Shown: positions 17,260 through 25,173, counted from the stretch's first letter. The stretch: 64,000 nucleotides of DNA from Lachnospira pectinoschiza (GCF_020564355.1 NZ_JAJCRR010000001.1:186001-250000), one strand, 5' to 3'. A program made the numbers and translations. The notes: a model not told the origin generated them from the letters alone.

Positions 17260-18477
17260 ATGAAGATTTTAAAAAGAGTAACAGCAGTTTTGCTCACAGC
17301 AGTTGTTGCCGTTTCGTTTACGGCATGCGGCGGACGCAGTGAACATGCAAAAAAGCTGAATATAGATACAGCCGTTTCGATTAATATCTGGTATCAGGAC
17401 GATGCATATACATCGTATCTGGACTATATCGCACAGCAGTTTCATAAGGCAAATGAATTTATTACGGTCAATCCGGTGAAAGTAGAGGAAAATAACCTGC
17501 TGGATGCCGTTTATAACGGCAGCATTGCGCAGAATAATGTGGCAGATGTATATCTTATGGAAGCATCGGATATGCAACGCGCATATTTAATGGGGCTGAC
17601 GGCGGAAAATGATGCGTATACACAGTACTATTCACAGAAGCATTTTCCGGTGACGGCAGTTAATGCGGCGTGCTATGAAGGAAAACTTTACGGCTATCCG
17701 GTCACATTTCATACGGCAGTCATGGTGTATAATAAAAAATATGCCACAGCGCCGGAAAATTTTGAGCAGATTGAAGCATTTTTAAATTCATATCAGGTCA
17801 CAGATGAAAATAAAGATGTCAACATGATTGTGGGCTGGGATTCACAGGATTTGTGGACAAATTACGCATTTGGCGGAAGTTATGTGGATAACGGCGGCGC
17901 GCAGGGCGAGGACGCTGAAAGCGATGTCCAGACAGAAGCGTTAAAGGCGGCGATGACAGAGTATGCGGCGCTTCAGAATACTTTTGGAATTGTAGATAAA
18001 ACACAGGAAGAATATAAGCAGATGTTTATGAACAATCAGCTTATTTATACAATACTGGATTCCACGCAGTTAGCGGACTTAAATGCTTCCAGTGTGGATT
18101 ACGGCATCTGTGCCGTGCCGGGGGCAAAGACGGGATTTGGTACGCAGAGCCTTTCGGATACGACACTTGCCATGGTCAATCCGTATTCGGAAAACACGGA
18201 CACTGCCAAGGCAGTAGCGCAGGCAATCAGTTACGATTATGCGGATTTGCTTGAAAAGGATACCGGCTACATCAGTGCGAGAACCGATGTGGCGGACAAG
18301 AATAAAAAGGTGCTGTACCAGCCGTTGTATGAAGTATATGCGAAGTCTGACAGCTATGCAAAGTATATCGGGGCAGATGAATTTTATGTCAGATATTCCA
18401 TTTTACTGCACAATATCTGGAAAGGCGAAGATTTAAATGAGTCGGTAGATGCTTTTATAAAGGCAGTCAGCCGTTAA
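17260..18477 (+). CDS. Extracellular solute-binding lipoprotein (family 1)
   Basis: 405 residues. N-terminal signal MKILKRVTAVLLTAVVAV ends in a lipobox-like SFTACGG, so a lipid-anchored surface protein is expected. The body matches the bacterial extracellular solute-binding type 1 pattern: SINIWYQDDAYTSYLDYIAQQF, VADVYLMEASDM and GYPVTFHTAVMVYNKK. Such proteins normally feed sugars or oligosaccharides to an ABC importer, but no permease or ATPase is next to it, so it is an orphan. The open frame extends 15 codons upstream; ATG at 17260 gives the proper signal peptide. Confidence 0.85.
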   Translation: MKILKRVTAVLLTAVVAVSFTACGGRSEHAKKLNIDTAVSINIWYQDDAYTSYLDYIAQQFHKANEFITVNPVKVEENNLLDAVYNGSIAQNNVADVYLMEASDMQRAYLMGLTAENDAYTQYYSQKHFPVTAVNAACYEGKLYGYPVTFHTAVMVYNKKYATAPENFEQIEAFLNSYQVTDENKDVNMIVGWDSQDLWTNYAFGGSYVDNGGAQGEDAESDVQTEALKAAMTEYAALQNTFGIVDKTQEEYKQMFMNNQLIYTILDSTQLADLNASSVDYGICAVPGAKTGFGTQSLSDTTLAMVNPYSENTDTAKAVAQAISYDYADLLEKDTGYISARTDVADKNKKVLYQPLYEVYAKSDSYAKYIGADEFYVRYSILLHNIWKGEDLNESVDAFIKAVSR

Positions 18478-18489
18478 AAAGATGAATAG

Positions 18490-18559
18490 AAAACCTGTCA
18501 TTTACTCATATTAGATAGAGAAATTTTATCAATATGGAGGAAGAAATGGCAGGTTTTTT
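18490..18559 (+). terminator. Terminator whose 3' arm contains the next gene's start codon
   Basis: AAAACCTGTCATTT (18490-18503) pairs, with one G-U, to AAATGGCAGGTTTT (18544-18557), followed by more T to 18559. The ATG at 18546-18548 of the following membrane protein gene is inside the right arm and its GGAGGAAG ribosome site is in the loop. Formation of the hairpin would both end transcription from upstream and hide the start codon. Confidence 0.65.
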
Positions 18560-18989
18560 GATTGCAATTATTTCGGGGGCGCTTATGAGTGTCCAGGGGG
18601 TATTTAATACAACGGCGACAAAGAGCAGCAGTATCTGGGTGGCGGCATCTTTTGTGCAGATTACGGCATTTGCAACATGCGTGCTGATGTGGTTTTATGA
18701 CGGACGTCCGCCGGTTAGCGGGCTGTTTCAGGTACAGCCGAAATACGCACTGCTTGGCGGTGTTATCGGTGCATTTATTACGTATACGGTTGTGCGGGCA
18801 ATGGGAAGCCTCGGAACGGCAAAGGCGGAGATTACGATTGTCATTTCGCAGATTGCCGTGGCATATATCATTGAATTATTCGGCATGTTTGGCAGTAAGC
18901 GGGCAGATTTTTCGTGGTTAAAGCTTTTAGGGCTGGCACTGGCAATCGGCGGTGTGGTGCTGTTTAATGTCTGTGGGAATCAGGAATAG
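18546..18989 (+). CDS. DMT-superfamily small membrane protein (DUF606/YdcZ-like)
   Basis: 147 residues with four to five membrane segments (FLIAIISGALMSVQGVFN, WVAASFVQITAFATCVLMW, YALLGGVIGAFITYTVV, AEITIVISQIAVAYIIELFG, LLGLALAIGGVVLFNV). N-terminus and length resemble the DUF606/YdcZ branch of the drug/metabolite transporter superfamily, half-size proteins that work as dimers or pairs. ATG at 18546 follows GGAGGAAG; the ATG at 18534 precedes that site and is rejected. Substrate unknown. Confidence 0.8.
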   Translation: MAGFLIAIISGALMSVQGVFNTTATKSSSIWVAASFVQITAFATCVLMWFYDGRPPVSGLFQVQPKYALLGGVIGAFITYTVVRAMGSLGTAKAEITIVISQIAVAYIIELFGMFGSKRADFSWLKLLGLALAIGGVVLFNVCGNQE

Positions 18990-19083
18990 CCCCGTAAAAA
19001 ACAACAAGTGGAAATCTGTGTGCGGGAATGGTATAATAGGCGCAGGTTTTTAGAAATTAGGAGAGAAAGCACGGAGGTACTTT

Positions 19084-20301
19084 GTGGAAGATTTATTTAA
19101 AATACACGGAATTGTAAATTTGAAAAAAGGCGAGGGAAGAACGTTAAAAGCCGGAGGAATGTGGGTTTACGACAATGAAATTGCAAGCACCATGGGAGAA
19201 ATCGTTGACGGCGGACTCGTAGAAGTACATGATTTTGACGGCTATTTTATGGGTATCGGATATATCAACCGCCGCTCTAAAATTACGGTCAGAATGATGA
19301 GCCGCAGAACGAGGGAGATTGACAGGGCATTTATTGAACAGCGCGTGCGCGCCTGTGTGGATTATAGAAAACATACGGTGGATATGTCTTCCTGCCGTCT
19401 GATATTCGGTGAAGCGGATTTCCTGCCGGGCATTGTGATTGATAAATTTTCTGATGTGCTGGTTGTCGAATCGCTGGCACTCGGAATTGACCGTTTTAAG
19501 CCGCTGATTGTAGAACTGTTAAAGCAGGTTTTAAAAGAAGAAGGCATGCCAATCCGCGGTGTTTATGAAAGAAGCGATGCCAAGGTGCGTCTGCAGGAGG
19601 GCATGGAGCGTTTCAAGGGCTTTATCGGAGAAGAATTTGACACCAAGGTATCTATCGTGGAAAACGGCGTGAAATATATGGTCGATGTAAAAGACGGTCA
19701 GAAGACAGGATTTTTCTTAGACCAGAAATACAACCGTGCCGCAATCCGTCCGATGTGTAAGGATGCAAAGGTGTTAGACTGCTTTACGCATACCGGTTCA
19801 TTTGCATTAAATGCGGGCATGGCGGGCGCAAAGAGCGTGCTGGGTGTGGACGCATCGGAACTCGGCGTTGCACAGGCAACGGAAAATGCCGCATTAAACG
19901 GACTGTCAGACCGCGTATCCTTTATCTGTGAAGATGTATTTGAACTGCTTCCAAGATTGGAAAAAGAGGGCGAATTGTTTGATGTGGTCATCTTAGACCC
20001 GCCGGCATTCACGAAGTCGCGTAATTCTATTAAAAATGCAGTAAAAGGATATAGAGAAATTAATCTGCGTGCAATGAAGCTTGTTAAAAACGGCGGCTAT
20101 CTTGCAACATGCTCCTGCTCGCATTTTATGAATCCGGAGCTGTTTGCAAAGACGATTGGCGAAGCTGCCGCCAATGTGCATAAGCGCCTGCGCCAGATTG
20201 AATATAAAACCCAGTCCCCGGACCATCCGATTTTATGGTCGAGAGATGAGGAGTCGCTGTATCTGAAGTTTTATATTTTCCAGGTGGTGGATGAGAAATA
20301 A
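19084..20301 (+). CDS. RlmI-like class I SAM-dependent rRNA methyltransferase (3' end altered by integration)
   Basis: 405 residues: N-terminal PUA-type RNA-binding domain (~1-80), a middle domain, then a Rossmann methyltransferase with VLDCFTHTGSFALNAG, and the catalytic VILDPPAFTKS motif followed by TCSCSHFM. RlmI-type enzymes make 5-methylcytosine in 23S rRNA. GTG at 19084 follows CGGAGGTAC. The last codons are unusual: the gene reads KFYIFQVVDEK-stop at the left att copy, while the sequence after the right att copy (27267-27302) reads KFYIFQVCDEL-stop in the same frame. The mobile element thus replaced the final residues with its own codons and kept the enzyme intact. Confidence 0.92.
   Translation: MEDLFKIHGIVNLKKGEGRTLKAGGMWVYDNEIASTMGEIVDGGLVEVHDFDGYFMGIGYINRRSKITVRMMSRRTREIDRAFIEQRVRACVDYRKHTVDMSSCRLIFGEADFLPGIVIDKFSDVLVVESLALGIDRFKPLIVELLKQVLKEEGMPIRGVYERSDAKVRLQEGMERFKGFIGEEFDTKVSIVENGVKYMVDVKDGQKTGFFLDQKYNRAAIRPMCKDAKVLDCFTHTGSFALNAGMAGAKSVLGVDASELGVAQATENAALNGLSDRVSFICEDVFELLPRLEKEGELFDVVILDPPAFTKSRNSIKNAVKGYREINLRAMKLVKNGGYLATCSCSHFMNPELFAKTIGEAAANVHKRLRQIEYKTQSPDHPILWSRDEESLYLKFYIFQVVDEK
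20266..20286 (+). other. Left attachment core (21-bp direct repeat) of the integrated element
   Basis: Begins AAGTTTTATATTTTCC and continues AGGTG; identical to 27267-27287. Lies in the last codons of the RlmI-like gene. Downstream similarity resumes after three mismatches with GATGA. Confidence 0.93.
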
Positions 20302-20361
20302 TCCTAAGAATGCTTATTTTATAGGGGTTCCGGAACAATTCTCTGACATGAAATAAAAGAC

Positions 20362-20373
20362 TGACACACTTTT
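20362..20373 (+). repeat. TGACACACTTTT repeat near left end (possible integrase arm site)
   Basis: Identical 12-mer to 27156-27167, and close to 27144-27156 (TGACACACCTTTT). One copy at the left end and two adjacent copies at the right end of the element, all in the same orientation. Confidence 0.55.
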
Positions 20374-20397
20374 ATAGAAAAATATCTCGAAATAAGC

Positions 20398-20428
20398 AAA
20401 TCCTCTTAGAGTAATCTAAGGGGATTTT
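20398..20428 (+). terminator. Terminator after the RlmI-like gene (element-borne)
   Basis: AAATCCTCTTAGA (20398-20410) pairs with TCTAAGGGGATTT (20415-20427) around a GTAA loop, followed by TTTTG. It lies inside the element and so insulates it from the host gene. Confidence 0.8.
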
Positions 20429-20440
20429 GTCGATTTATCG

Positions 20441-20469
20441 TTGTCTGATTTAATAAGTTATGATATACT
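20441..20469 (+). promoter_or_regulatory. Promoter of the type I toxin mRNA
   Basis: TTGTCT (20441-20446), 17-base spacer, TATACT (20464-20469). Transcription would begin near 20476, leaving an ~80-base structured leader before the toxin ORF. In that leader CCCTCC (20526-20531) can pair with GGAGGG (20544-20549), hiding the ribosome site. Confidence 0.75.
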
Positions 20470-20557
20470 TCGCACATGGGAAACTAGAGAGCCAGGCGGC
20501 TTACCCTCTTTTTCGGAGGGGCTAACCCTCCAGACGAAAGAAAGGAGGGCGTTGCCA

Positions 20558-20653
20558 ATGTATGTTACATACTCTGACTTAATTCAGATTGGAATATTCA
20601 TTTGCACCCTTGTTGGATTGTGCTACACGATTTTCAAGGGAAAACGAAAATAG
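20558..20653 (+). CDS. Holin-like small hydrophobic peptide, probable type I toxin
   Basis: 31 residues starting MYVTYSDLIQIGIFI, one hydrophobic helix and a basic tail (FKGKRK). This is the form of the putative holin-like toxin peptides of Firmicutes. A very strong AAAGGAGGGC site precedes the ATG but is sequesterable by an upstream CCCTCC. The mRNA 5' segments CTAGAGA (20484-20490) and GCGGCTTACCC (20496-20506) are exactly complementary to TCTCTAG (20721-20727) and GGGTAAGCCGC (20709-20719), a 5'-3' closing interaction typical of type I toxin messages. An opposing promoter at 20748-20776 can make an antisense RNA. Toxicity itself is inferred. Confidence 0.75.
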   Translation: MYVTYSDLIQIGIFICTLVGLCYTIFKGKRK

Positions 20654-20741
20654 CCGCCATTACTGCGAATAATGACGGCTGTTGATAAAACAGTTATTTA
20701 ATTCATTCGGGTAAGCCGCTTCTCTAGCTTTCCCTCTTTCT
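20640..20741 (-). ncRNA. Predicted antisense antitoxin RNA
   Basis: Expected start about 20741 from the minus-strand promoter at 20748-20776; expected end after the hairpin AGCCG.CATTA/TAATG.CGGCT (20654-20679), which on the minus strand is followed by ATTTTCGTTTT. The roughly 100-base RNA would overlap the toxin stop codon and the 3' part of its mRNA, including the 20709-20727 segment used for the toxin mRNA closing stem. Ends are estimates. Confidence 0.62.
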
Positions 20742-20747
20742 ACGCAT

Positions 20748-20776
20748 AATATAACATATCTTATGAGCTGACGCAA
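20748..20776 (-). promoter_or_regulatory. Promoter of the antisense RNA
   Basis: On the minus strand TTGCGT (complement of 20771-20776), 17-base spacer, TATATT (complement of 20748-20753). Confidence 0.72.
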
Positions 20777-20858
20777 GGAAAAGTGTAAAACGGTTCATAA
20801 TTTATAACATGTCATGTTTTCAGATGAAATTAGGCGAAGTAAAAACAGACATCTGAAA

Positions 20859-21434
20859 TTATCTCTCTTTAGACGTCGGAAGACCATATTTCTTGCGTAA
20901 ATTATCAACAAATTCCTGCAGGTTATTAAATAAATCCATAGAATCAGCCTGGCGCACTTTTTGAGGAGTGACAAACATTGAGCGCTTCCCTTTTGGCTGA
21001 AATGGATCAGATACATCAATGAATGTGCCGACACTACCATAATTTGCTGTCGAGCATGAGTATATATTTTCGAGCAGTGAATAGTTTTCTATAAGTTCTG
21101 AAAGTACTTCTGTAATAGGATCGCTTTGTTCTTTCGCATTAACAAGCAAAGCAGCAGCTCGCTCTGAAATTCCTATCATATCAGCAATGTGAGAAAACTC
21201 CTTATTAGGCATTGACTGCTGCCCTATCAAATAATCTAAATCACATTTGAAATATTCTGAAATCGATACAAGCATGTCTATAGATGGATAATTATATCCT
21301 TGCTCCCAGTTCTTAACAGTATCGAGGGAGATATTCATTTCATCAGCAAATTTATCTTGTGTTAATCCACATTTAGTTCTGATCCTTTTTAATTTTTCTC
21401 CGAAACTACGTAATTTAACACGCTCTCTTTTCAA
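20859..21434 (-). CDS. XRE-family repressor of the element
   Basis: 191 residues. The N-terminal HTH is clear: LKRIRTKCGLTQDKFADEMNISLDTVKNWEQGYNYPS. The C-terminal ~120 residues are not recognisable and lack an obvious LexA-type protease motif. Starts with TTG, preceded by AAAGGAGCG at suitable distance. Divergent from the excisionase-like gene with a palindrome between them, the layout of a lysogeny-type switch, so it probably keeps the element silent. Confidence 0.88.
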   Translation of the reverse strand: MKRERVKLRSFGEKLKRIRTKCGLTQDKFADEMNISLDTVKNWEQGYNYPSIDMLVSISEYFKCDLDYLIGQQSMPNKEFSHIADMIGISERAAALLVNAKEQSDPITEVLSELIENYSLLENIYSCSTANYGSVGTFIDVSDPFQPKGKRSMFVTPQKVRQADSMDLFNNLQEFVDNLRKKYGLPTSKER

Positions 21435-21447
21435 TAATATCGCTCCT

Positions 21448-21476
21448 TTGTACTCGAAAAGTACGTCTTATATTAC
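21448..21476 (+). promoter_or_regulatory. Divergent switch region with palindromic operator
   Basis: TTGTAC (21448-21453), 17 bases, TATTAC (21471-21476) gives a rightward promoter. The inverted repeat GTACT-5-AGTAC (21450-21464, within GTACTCGAAAAGTAC) overlaps its -35 and is the natural site for the XRE repressor. A TATAAT at 21478-21483 offers an alternative -10. Confidence 0.55.
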
Positions 21477-21544
21477 ATATAATATCATGTTACGCTATGT
21501 AAAGCAACACGAAAAACAGATAAAGACAAGAAAGGGGTAGAATG

Positions 21545-21742
21545 ATGAACGCGACAAAACAGATCGGAACATTAGAAGATAGAAAAATGGTTGATACCAA
21601 CGGACTGCAGGCGATGCTTAGCTCTGGAAGAAAGACCGCCGTAGAAATTGGCACTGCTGCACAAGCAAGGGTGCAGGTAGGGCGTAGGGTTTTATGGAAT
21701 GTCGGAAAAATCCAGAAATATCTTGATGCAATCAGTGAATAG
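21545..21742 (+). CDS. Small excisionase/AlpA-like DNA-binding protein
   Basis: 65 or 66 residues (two adjacent ATGs at 21542 and 21545; AAAGGGG at 21531 favours the second). Sequence DTNGLQAMLSSGRKTAVEIG ... ARVQVGRRVLWNVGKIQKYL has the pattern of a short winged HTH followed by a strand-helix, like excisionase and AlpA proteins of integrative elements. First gene rightward from the switch region, so probably the first expressed upon induction and a candidate excision factor. Confidence 0.68.
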   Translation: MNATKQIGTLEDRKMVDTNGLQAMLSSGRKTAVEIGTAAQARVQVGRRVLWNVGKIQKYLDAISE

Positions 21743-21751
21743 GAGGACGGC

Positions 21752-22048
21752 ATGGATGATTTAAGAAATATACTTCCTACAGGGAAGAGCAATGCAATCT
21801 CCGCACGTGAGTTAGCTGCAAAAATTGGCGTGAGTGATCGGGTATTGAGGGACATTGTTACAGAAGATAGAGTAAAGGGCATTGTAATATGTTCATCTTC
21901 TGCCGGTTATTATCTCCCGGCGAATAAAGATGAAATCAGAGAGTTTTGTAATTTTATGGAAAAAAGAGCAAAACATTCATTTATTGCAATACAGAGCGCA
22001 CGCCGGGCATTGGGAGAAGTTGAGGGGCAGCAGACATTCATGCCCTAA
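21752..22048 (+). CDS. HTH DNA-binding protein of the element
   Basis: 98 residues: ISARELAAKIGVSDRVLRDIVTEDR is a helix-turn-helix, followed by a beta segment GIVICSSSAGYYLPANKDEI that often carries the wing, and a basic C-terminal helix. AGGAGGA ribosome site; nine bases after the previous gene. Resembles small phage-type regulatory proteins; exact role unknown. Confidence 0.7.
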   Translation: MDDLRNILPTGKSNAISARELAAKIGVSDRVLRDIVTEDRVKGIVICSSSAGYYLPANKDEIREFCNFMEKRAKHSFIAIQSARRALGEVEGQQTFMP

Positions 22049-22086
22049 CCCCCCAAGATTAGCAAGCAAAAGGAGGCAAACACATA

Positions 22087-22410
22087 ATGAAAGGAGGCTA
22101 TGGAAAAGTGGATAGAGCCATTATAGAAGATCCGACACTTACACCGGAGTCACGGCTAATATATGCGTGTTTAGCTTGCTATGCAGATAAAAAGCGAAGC
22201 TGCTATCCAAGCATTGAAACGCTTATAAATGTGTCTGGAATGGGAAAAAACCGATTTTATAAACACATGAATGCGCTTATAGAACGTGGCATTGTGGAAA
22301 AGGTTAAATTAAAAAAAGGCAATCTCTATTGTAACAATATTTATAAATTGAAGGACTTTCGATTTCTTCAAAATAGAGAAGTCGAGAATCGAACTACCGA
22401 AAATCAGTAG
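22087..22410 (+). CDS. Winged-helix replication/regulation protein, probably truncated by a stop
   Basis: 107 residues; LTPESRLIYACLACYAD ... CYPSIETLINVSGMGKNRFYKHMNALIERGIVEK is the winged-helix typical of phage replisome-organiser and plasmid RepA N-terminal proteins. After ...REVENRTTENQ comes TAG (22408-22410), and the same frame continues VENEDYNNTRINNTKI and on to a TAA near 22503. The repeating EVEN/NNT pattern on both sides of the stop suggests a GAG-to-TAG change in an originally ~138-residue protein. The lost part is a low-complexity tail, so function may survive. Confidence 0.7.
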   Translation: MKGGYGKVDRAIIEDPTLTPESRLIYACLACYADKKRSCYPSIETLINVSGMGKNRFYKHMNALIERGIVEKVKLKKGNLYCNNIYKLKDFRFLQNREVENRTTENQ

Positions 22411-22619
22411 GTCGAAAATGAGGACTATAACAATACCAGAATAAACAATACCAAGATAAAACAGTACCAGGATAAACACATGAATATTATTTCTACGAAA
22501 TAATATGGTCATTTGGCAAAATGACCGTGTTTTTCCGTCGTGGTGAAATGCTATAGTAATTGATCGGAAACAATGTTTTATGAATGTGATACGTGCACCA
22601 ACAGGAAGGAGGGGCAACG

Positions 22620-23069
22620 ATGGCGAAGGGAAAAGCAAGCGAGTGGCTGGATGATGATAAATTGTTGCTCCTTCAAGGCTGGGCCAGGGATGGCTTATCT
22701 GATGAGCAGATAGCCGAAAACATGGGAATAAGTGTAAGAACACTTTACCGGTGGAAAAATGAATATTGGCAGATATGTCATGCCTTAAAAAAGGGTAAGG
22801 ATGCAGCCGACAGAGAAATTGAGAATGCTCTGTTTAAGAGAGCAAAAGGTTATGATTATGAGGAAATACGAGAAGAAACCAAAGACGGAAAAGTTGTAAA
22901 AAGGATCGTAACAAAGAAACATATTCCAGGAGATACCACAGCACAAATATTCTGGTTAAAAAACCGAAAACCAGAATATTGGAATGGTGGTACTGGTTTT
23001 AGTGACGAAGGGACCGAAGTCAATATTTATATTCCGGACAATGAAAGAGGTGTAGGCGATGAAGAATAA
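22620..23069 (+). CDS. Terminase small subunit-like HTH protein
   Basis: 149 residues. WARDGLSDEQIAENMGISVRTLYRWKNEYWQI is a homeodomain-like HTH, then KGKDAADREIENALFKRAKGYDY and PGDTTAQIFWLKNRKPEYW, the layout seen in many Clostridial phage proteins annotated as terminase small subunit. ATG at 22620 after AAGGAGGGG. No large terminase gene follows, which is notable: in phage satellites a lone small terminase redirects packaging of a helper phage. A purely regulatory role is the alternative. Confidence 0.72.
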   Translation: MAKGKASEWLDDDKLLLLQGWARDGLSDEQIAENMGISVRTLYRWKNEYWQICHALKKGKDAADREIENALFKRAKGYDYEEIREETKDGKVVKRIVTKKHIPGDTTAQIFWLKNRKPEYWNGGTGFSDEGTEVNIYIPDNERGVGDEE

Positions 23070-23271
23070 TAAACAGAATTATATTATTTTTGTGGATGTT
23101 CTCTCGGATGAAGTTAGATATTTATGCCGGCGAGCAGATGGCAGTTTGTACACCTGCATTGTGGCAACAGATGCAAACGGATTTTATGAGAAAGATGCAA
23201 CGGATGTTTCGGAGATAGAAGCTCGGATATTTATATCTACAGCCTTTAATCGGGCAATGAACATAATTTGA
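23059..23271 (+). CDS. Small hypothetical protein of the element
   Basis: 70 residues (YIIFVDVLSDEVRYLCRRADGSLYTC ...), no recognised family. Overlaps the previous gene by 11 bases, so it is translated from the same message. Predicted alpha/beta, soluble. 23272-23419 downstream is AT-rich and I see no gene there. Confidence 0.6.
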   Translation: MKNNKQNYIIFVDVLSDEVRYLCRRADGSLYTCIVATDANGFYEKDATDVSEIEARIFISTAFNRAMNII

Positions 23272-23419
23272 TATATGGCTACAGAGGGATATGAGCATAT
23301 ATATTATTCTATCTCTATTATCTAATCTCTAATATCTAGTAAAGAATCCTTGTAGAAACCCTAGAAGAAATTATGTAAGAAATCTTACACTGTATCAATA
23401 TTGGAAGGAGGGAATATAG

Positions 23420-24304
23420 GTGGATTCAGTCGGAAGAAATGAACAAATTGTAAGCCAGATACAAAGCGTTGTCGGAGATCGACAAGAGCTATTAACAGAG
23501 TTATGGGTTTCAAACATGGGACTTGTTCAGAAAATTATACATCAGGCCACTGGCTTACAGCGGAATGTACATCGACAAGATTTTGAGGATCTGGAACAAC
23601 AGGCATTTATAGGAATAATGGAAGCTGTGAGAAGATATGATCCTGCTGCCGGTGTAAAGTTTTTCACCTATGCCGAAAGCTATATCAGAAAATCGATATA
23701 TAAATATTATGATAAAAATGGCCAGGCGTTGCGTCTTCCTGCATATATGCGAAAACGCATAAAAGAATATACGCAGGCAAAAGAAAATCTGAGAAGCAAA
23801 GGGCAATCGGCAACGATTGAAAACATTCAGAAAATATTATCGTGGTCTGATAATGCTATACGCTCTGTAGTTGAGACTATCCGGAAAATGGAAATGCAGA
23901 GTCTTGACAGTTATTTGAACGAAAGCGATAAGGATTCCGGAACTGTAATGGATATGATTGCAAGCTCGGAATGCGTATCGGATGATGCACTTGCAAATTC
24001 ATATGCGGAAGAGTTGCACATAGAACTGCAGAAAGCACTTGCAGAGTTGTCAGAGCGTGAACAATTAGTTTTGAAGGCTCTATATTACCAGGGGTATAGT
24101 GAAAAAACGATTGCGGAATATATGGGATGTACAAGACAAAATATTTCACGGATTAAAACCGAAGCATTTAAGCAAATAAGAATTGGAAAATACAGAAATG
24201 CTCTCTTGTCGTTTTTATCAGTGTCTGCAGCTGAACGCGCAAGAAAGAAGATTGTGCAAGATTTCAATGAATTATCAGAGGATGAAAGGAATTTGTTGCT
24301 ATGA
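23420..24304 (+). CDS. Sigma-70 family RNA polymerase sigma factor
   Basis: 294 residues. Region 2 is clear (DLEQQAFIGIMEAVRRYDPAAGVKF, FTYAESYIRKSIYKYY), then a region 3-like segment with LRLPAYMRKRIKEYTQAK, and region 4 HTH (LSEREQLVLKALYYQGYSEKTIAEYMGCTRQNISRIK). GTG start after GGAGGG. A full two-to-three-domain sigma factor in a 7-kb element is unusual and suggests the element controls either its own late genes or those of another replicon. Ends overlapping the next gene by four bases (ATGA). Confidence 0.9.
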   Translation: MDSVGRNEQIVSQIQSVVGDRQELLTELWVSNMGLVQKIIHQATGLQRNVHRQDFEDLEQQAFIGIMEAVRRYDPAAGVKFFTYAESYIRKSIYKYYDKNGQALRLPAYMRKRIKEYTQAKENLRSKGQSATIENIQKILSWSDNAIRSVVETIRKMEMQSLDSYLNESDKDSGTVMDMIASSECVSDDALANSYAEELHIELQKALAELSEREQLVLKALYYQGYSEKTIAEYMGCTRQNISRIKTEAFKQIRIGKYRNALLSFLSVSAAERARKKIVQDFNELSEDERNLLL

Positions 24305-24741
24305 CAGCAGAAGAATTTGAACAGGTAAAAGAATGCGCCAGGTGTGCAGCAGTGGAACAAATACATGATTTTATAATTTTAATGGTTAAGGAAGGGAAAG
24401 AAGATTCACAGGACCAGGAACATGGATTTGCTGCGGAAGTAATAAGGGAAGCGTTAAACCGGTATAGGTTTGAATCAGCAGAAAGCACAATAAGAAAATA
24501 TGTGGATTGGCTTGTTAGACGTCACGCGGAATTAAATCATGTGATGCAGCAGGATAATACATATAGTATTAGGCATAATGCAATGGTATTTGAATATATT
24601 GTGAAAAAGCCTATGTCTCATGTTCAGATAGAAAAGAAACTGGGGATAAGTGATGGAACATTTAAAAGATATATCGATACTTGTATTCGTGAGCTGGCAG
24701 ATATTTTGTTTTTGAATTATATAAGCGATAACAGCGTGTAA
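24301..24741 (+). CDS. Hypothetical protein coupled to the element sigma factor
   Basis: 146 residues, no family recognised with certainty. The C-terminal half (MSHVQIEKKLGISDGTFKRYIDTCIRELADILF) contains a helix-turn-helix-like stretch reminiscent of ArpU-type phage regulators. Start overlaps the sigma stop (ATGA), which implies coupled translation and a possible role as sigma partner or anti-sigma. 24742-24883 downstream holds no gene I can support. Confidence 0.6.
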   Translation: MTAEEFEQVKECARCAAVEQIHDFIILMVKEGKEDSQDQEHGFAAEVIREALNRYRFESAESTIRKYVDWLVRRHAELNHVMQQDNTYSIRHNAMVFEYIVKKPMSHVQIEKKLGISDGTFKRYIDTCIRELADILFLNYISDNSV

Positions 24742-24885
24742 AAGGTAAAAACAATAATTTCCCCATATAGTGCGAGATAAACGCTCCCTGCGGTCATATC
24801 GACGTTATATATAGATAATATAGATGGTAAGAAGTGGCGCAATTGATATTATGCATATAGAATTACCAAATGGTAAGAAAAACAC

Positions 24886-24914
24886 TCGGACAAAACGAAT
24901 CATCCGAGTGTATA
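24886..24914 (-). terminator. Terminator of the leftward 25152-24928 gene
   Basis: ACACTCGG and CCGAGTGT form an 8-bp perfect stem (24890-24914); on the minus strand the stem is followed by TTTTTC. Confidence 0.75.
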
Positions 24915-24927
24915 CCACTAAAGCAAC

Positions 24928-25152
24928 TTATATTTTATTTGTTACGTTGGACACTTTTTCTAATACTCCAGGTTTGTCGTTTTCAATTAAATCAAGAAGA
25001 GTGGAAATATCTTCTCGAAGATGTTGAGCCATAGTAGCACAGGACGGAGTTCCTGGTGTTTGGGTAAGTTCATATATACGTCCTCGTTCAAGATCCGTCA
25101 GATGATTATTGATTTTGTTTAACTCTACACTGTAACGTTTTGATATATCCAT
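24928..25152 (-). CDS. Hypothetical protein, 74 residues
   Basis: MDISKRYSVELNKINNHLTDLERGR..., predicted helical, with a MAQHLREDISTLLDLIEND segment. No family recognised. Oriented left, downstream of the small XRE gene (21 bases apart) and followed by its own terminator, so the two form a leftward unit inside the element. Confidence 0.6.
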   Translation of the reverse strand: MDISKRYSVELNKINNHLTDLERGRIYELTQTPGTPSCATMAQHLREDISTLLDLIENDKPGVLEKVSNVTNKI

Positions 25153-25173
25153 AGCGAGCCTCCTATGTTTAGA

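Noticed and set aside
20266..20300. A tRNA gene as integration target
   Set aside because: No cloverleaf or anticodon arm; the site is the end of the methyltransferase coding sequence.
22427..22480. Three ~15-base direct repeats that look like replication iterons
   Set aside because: They translate in the frame of the wHTH protein as an NNTRI/NNTKI repeat tail after a stop codon, so they are relic coding repeats rather than iterons.
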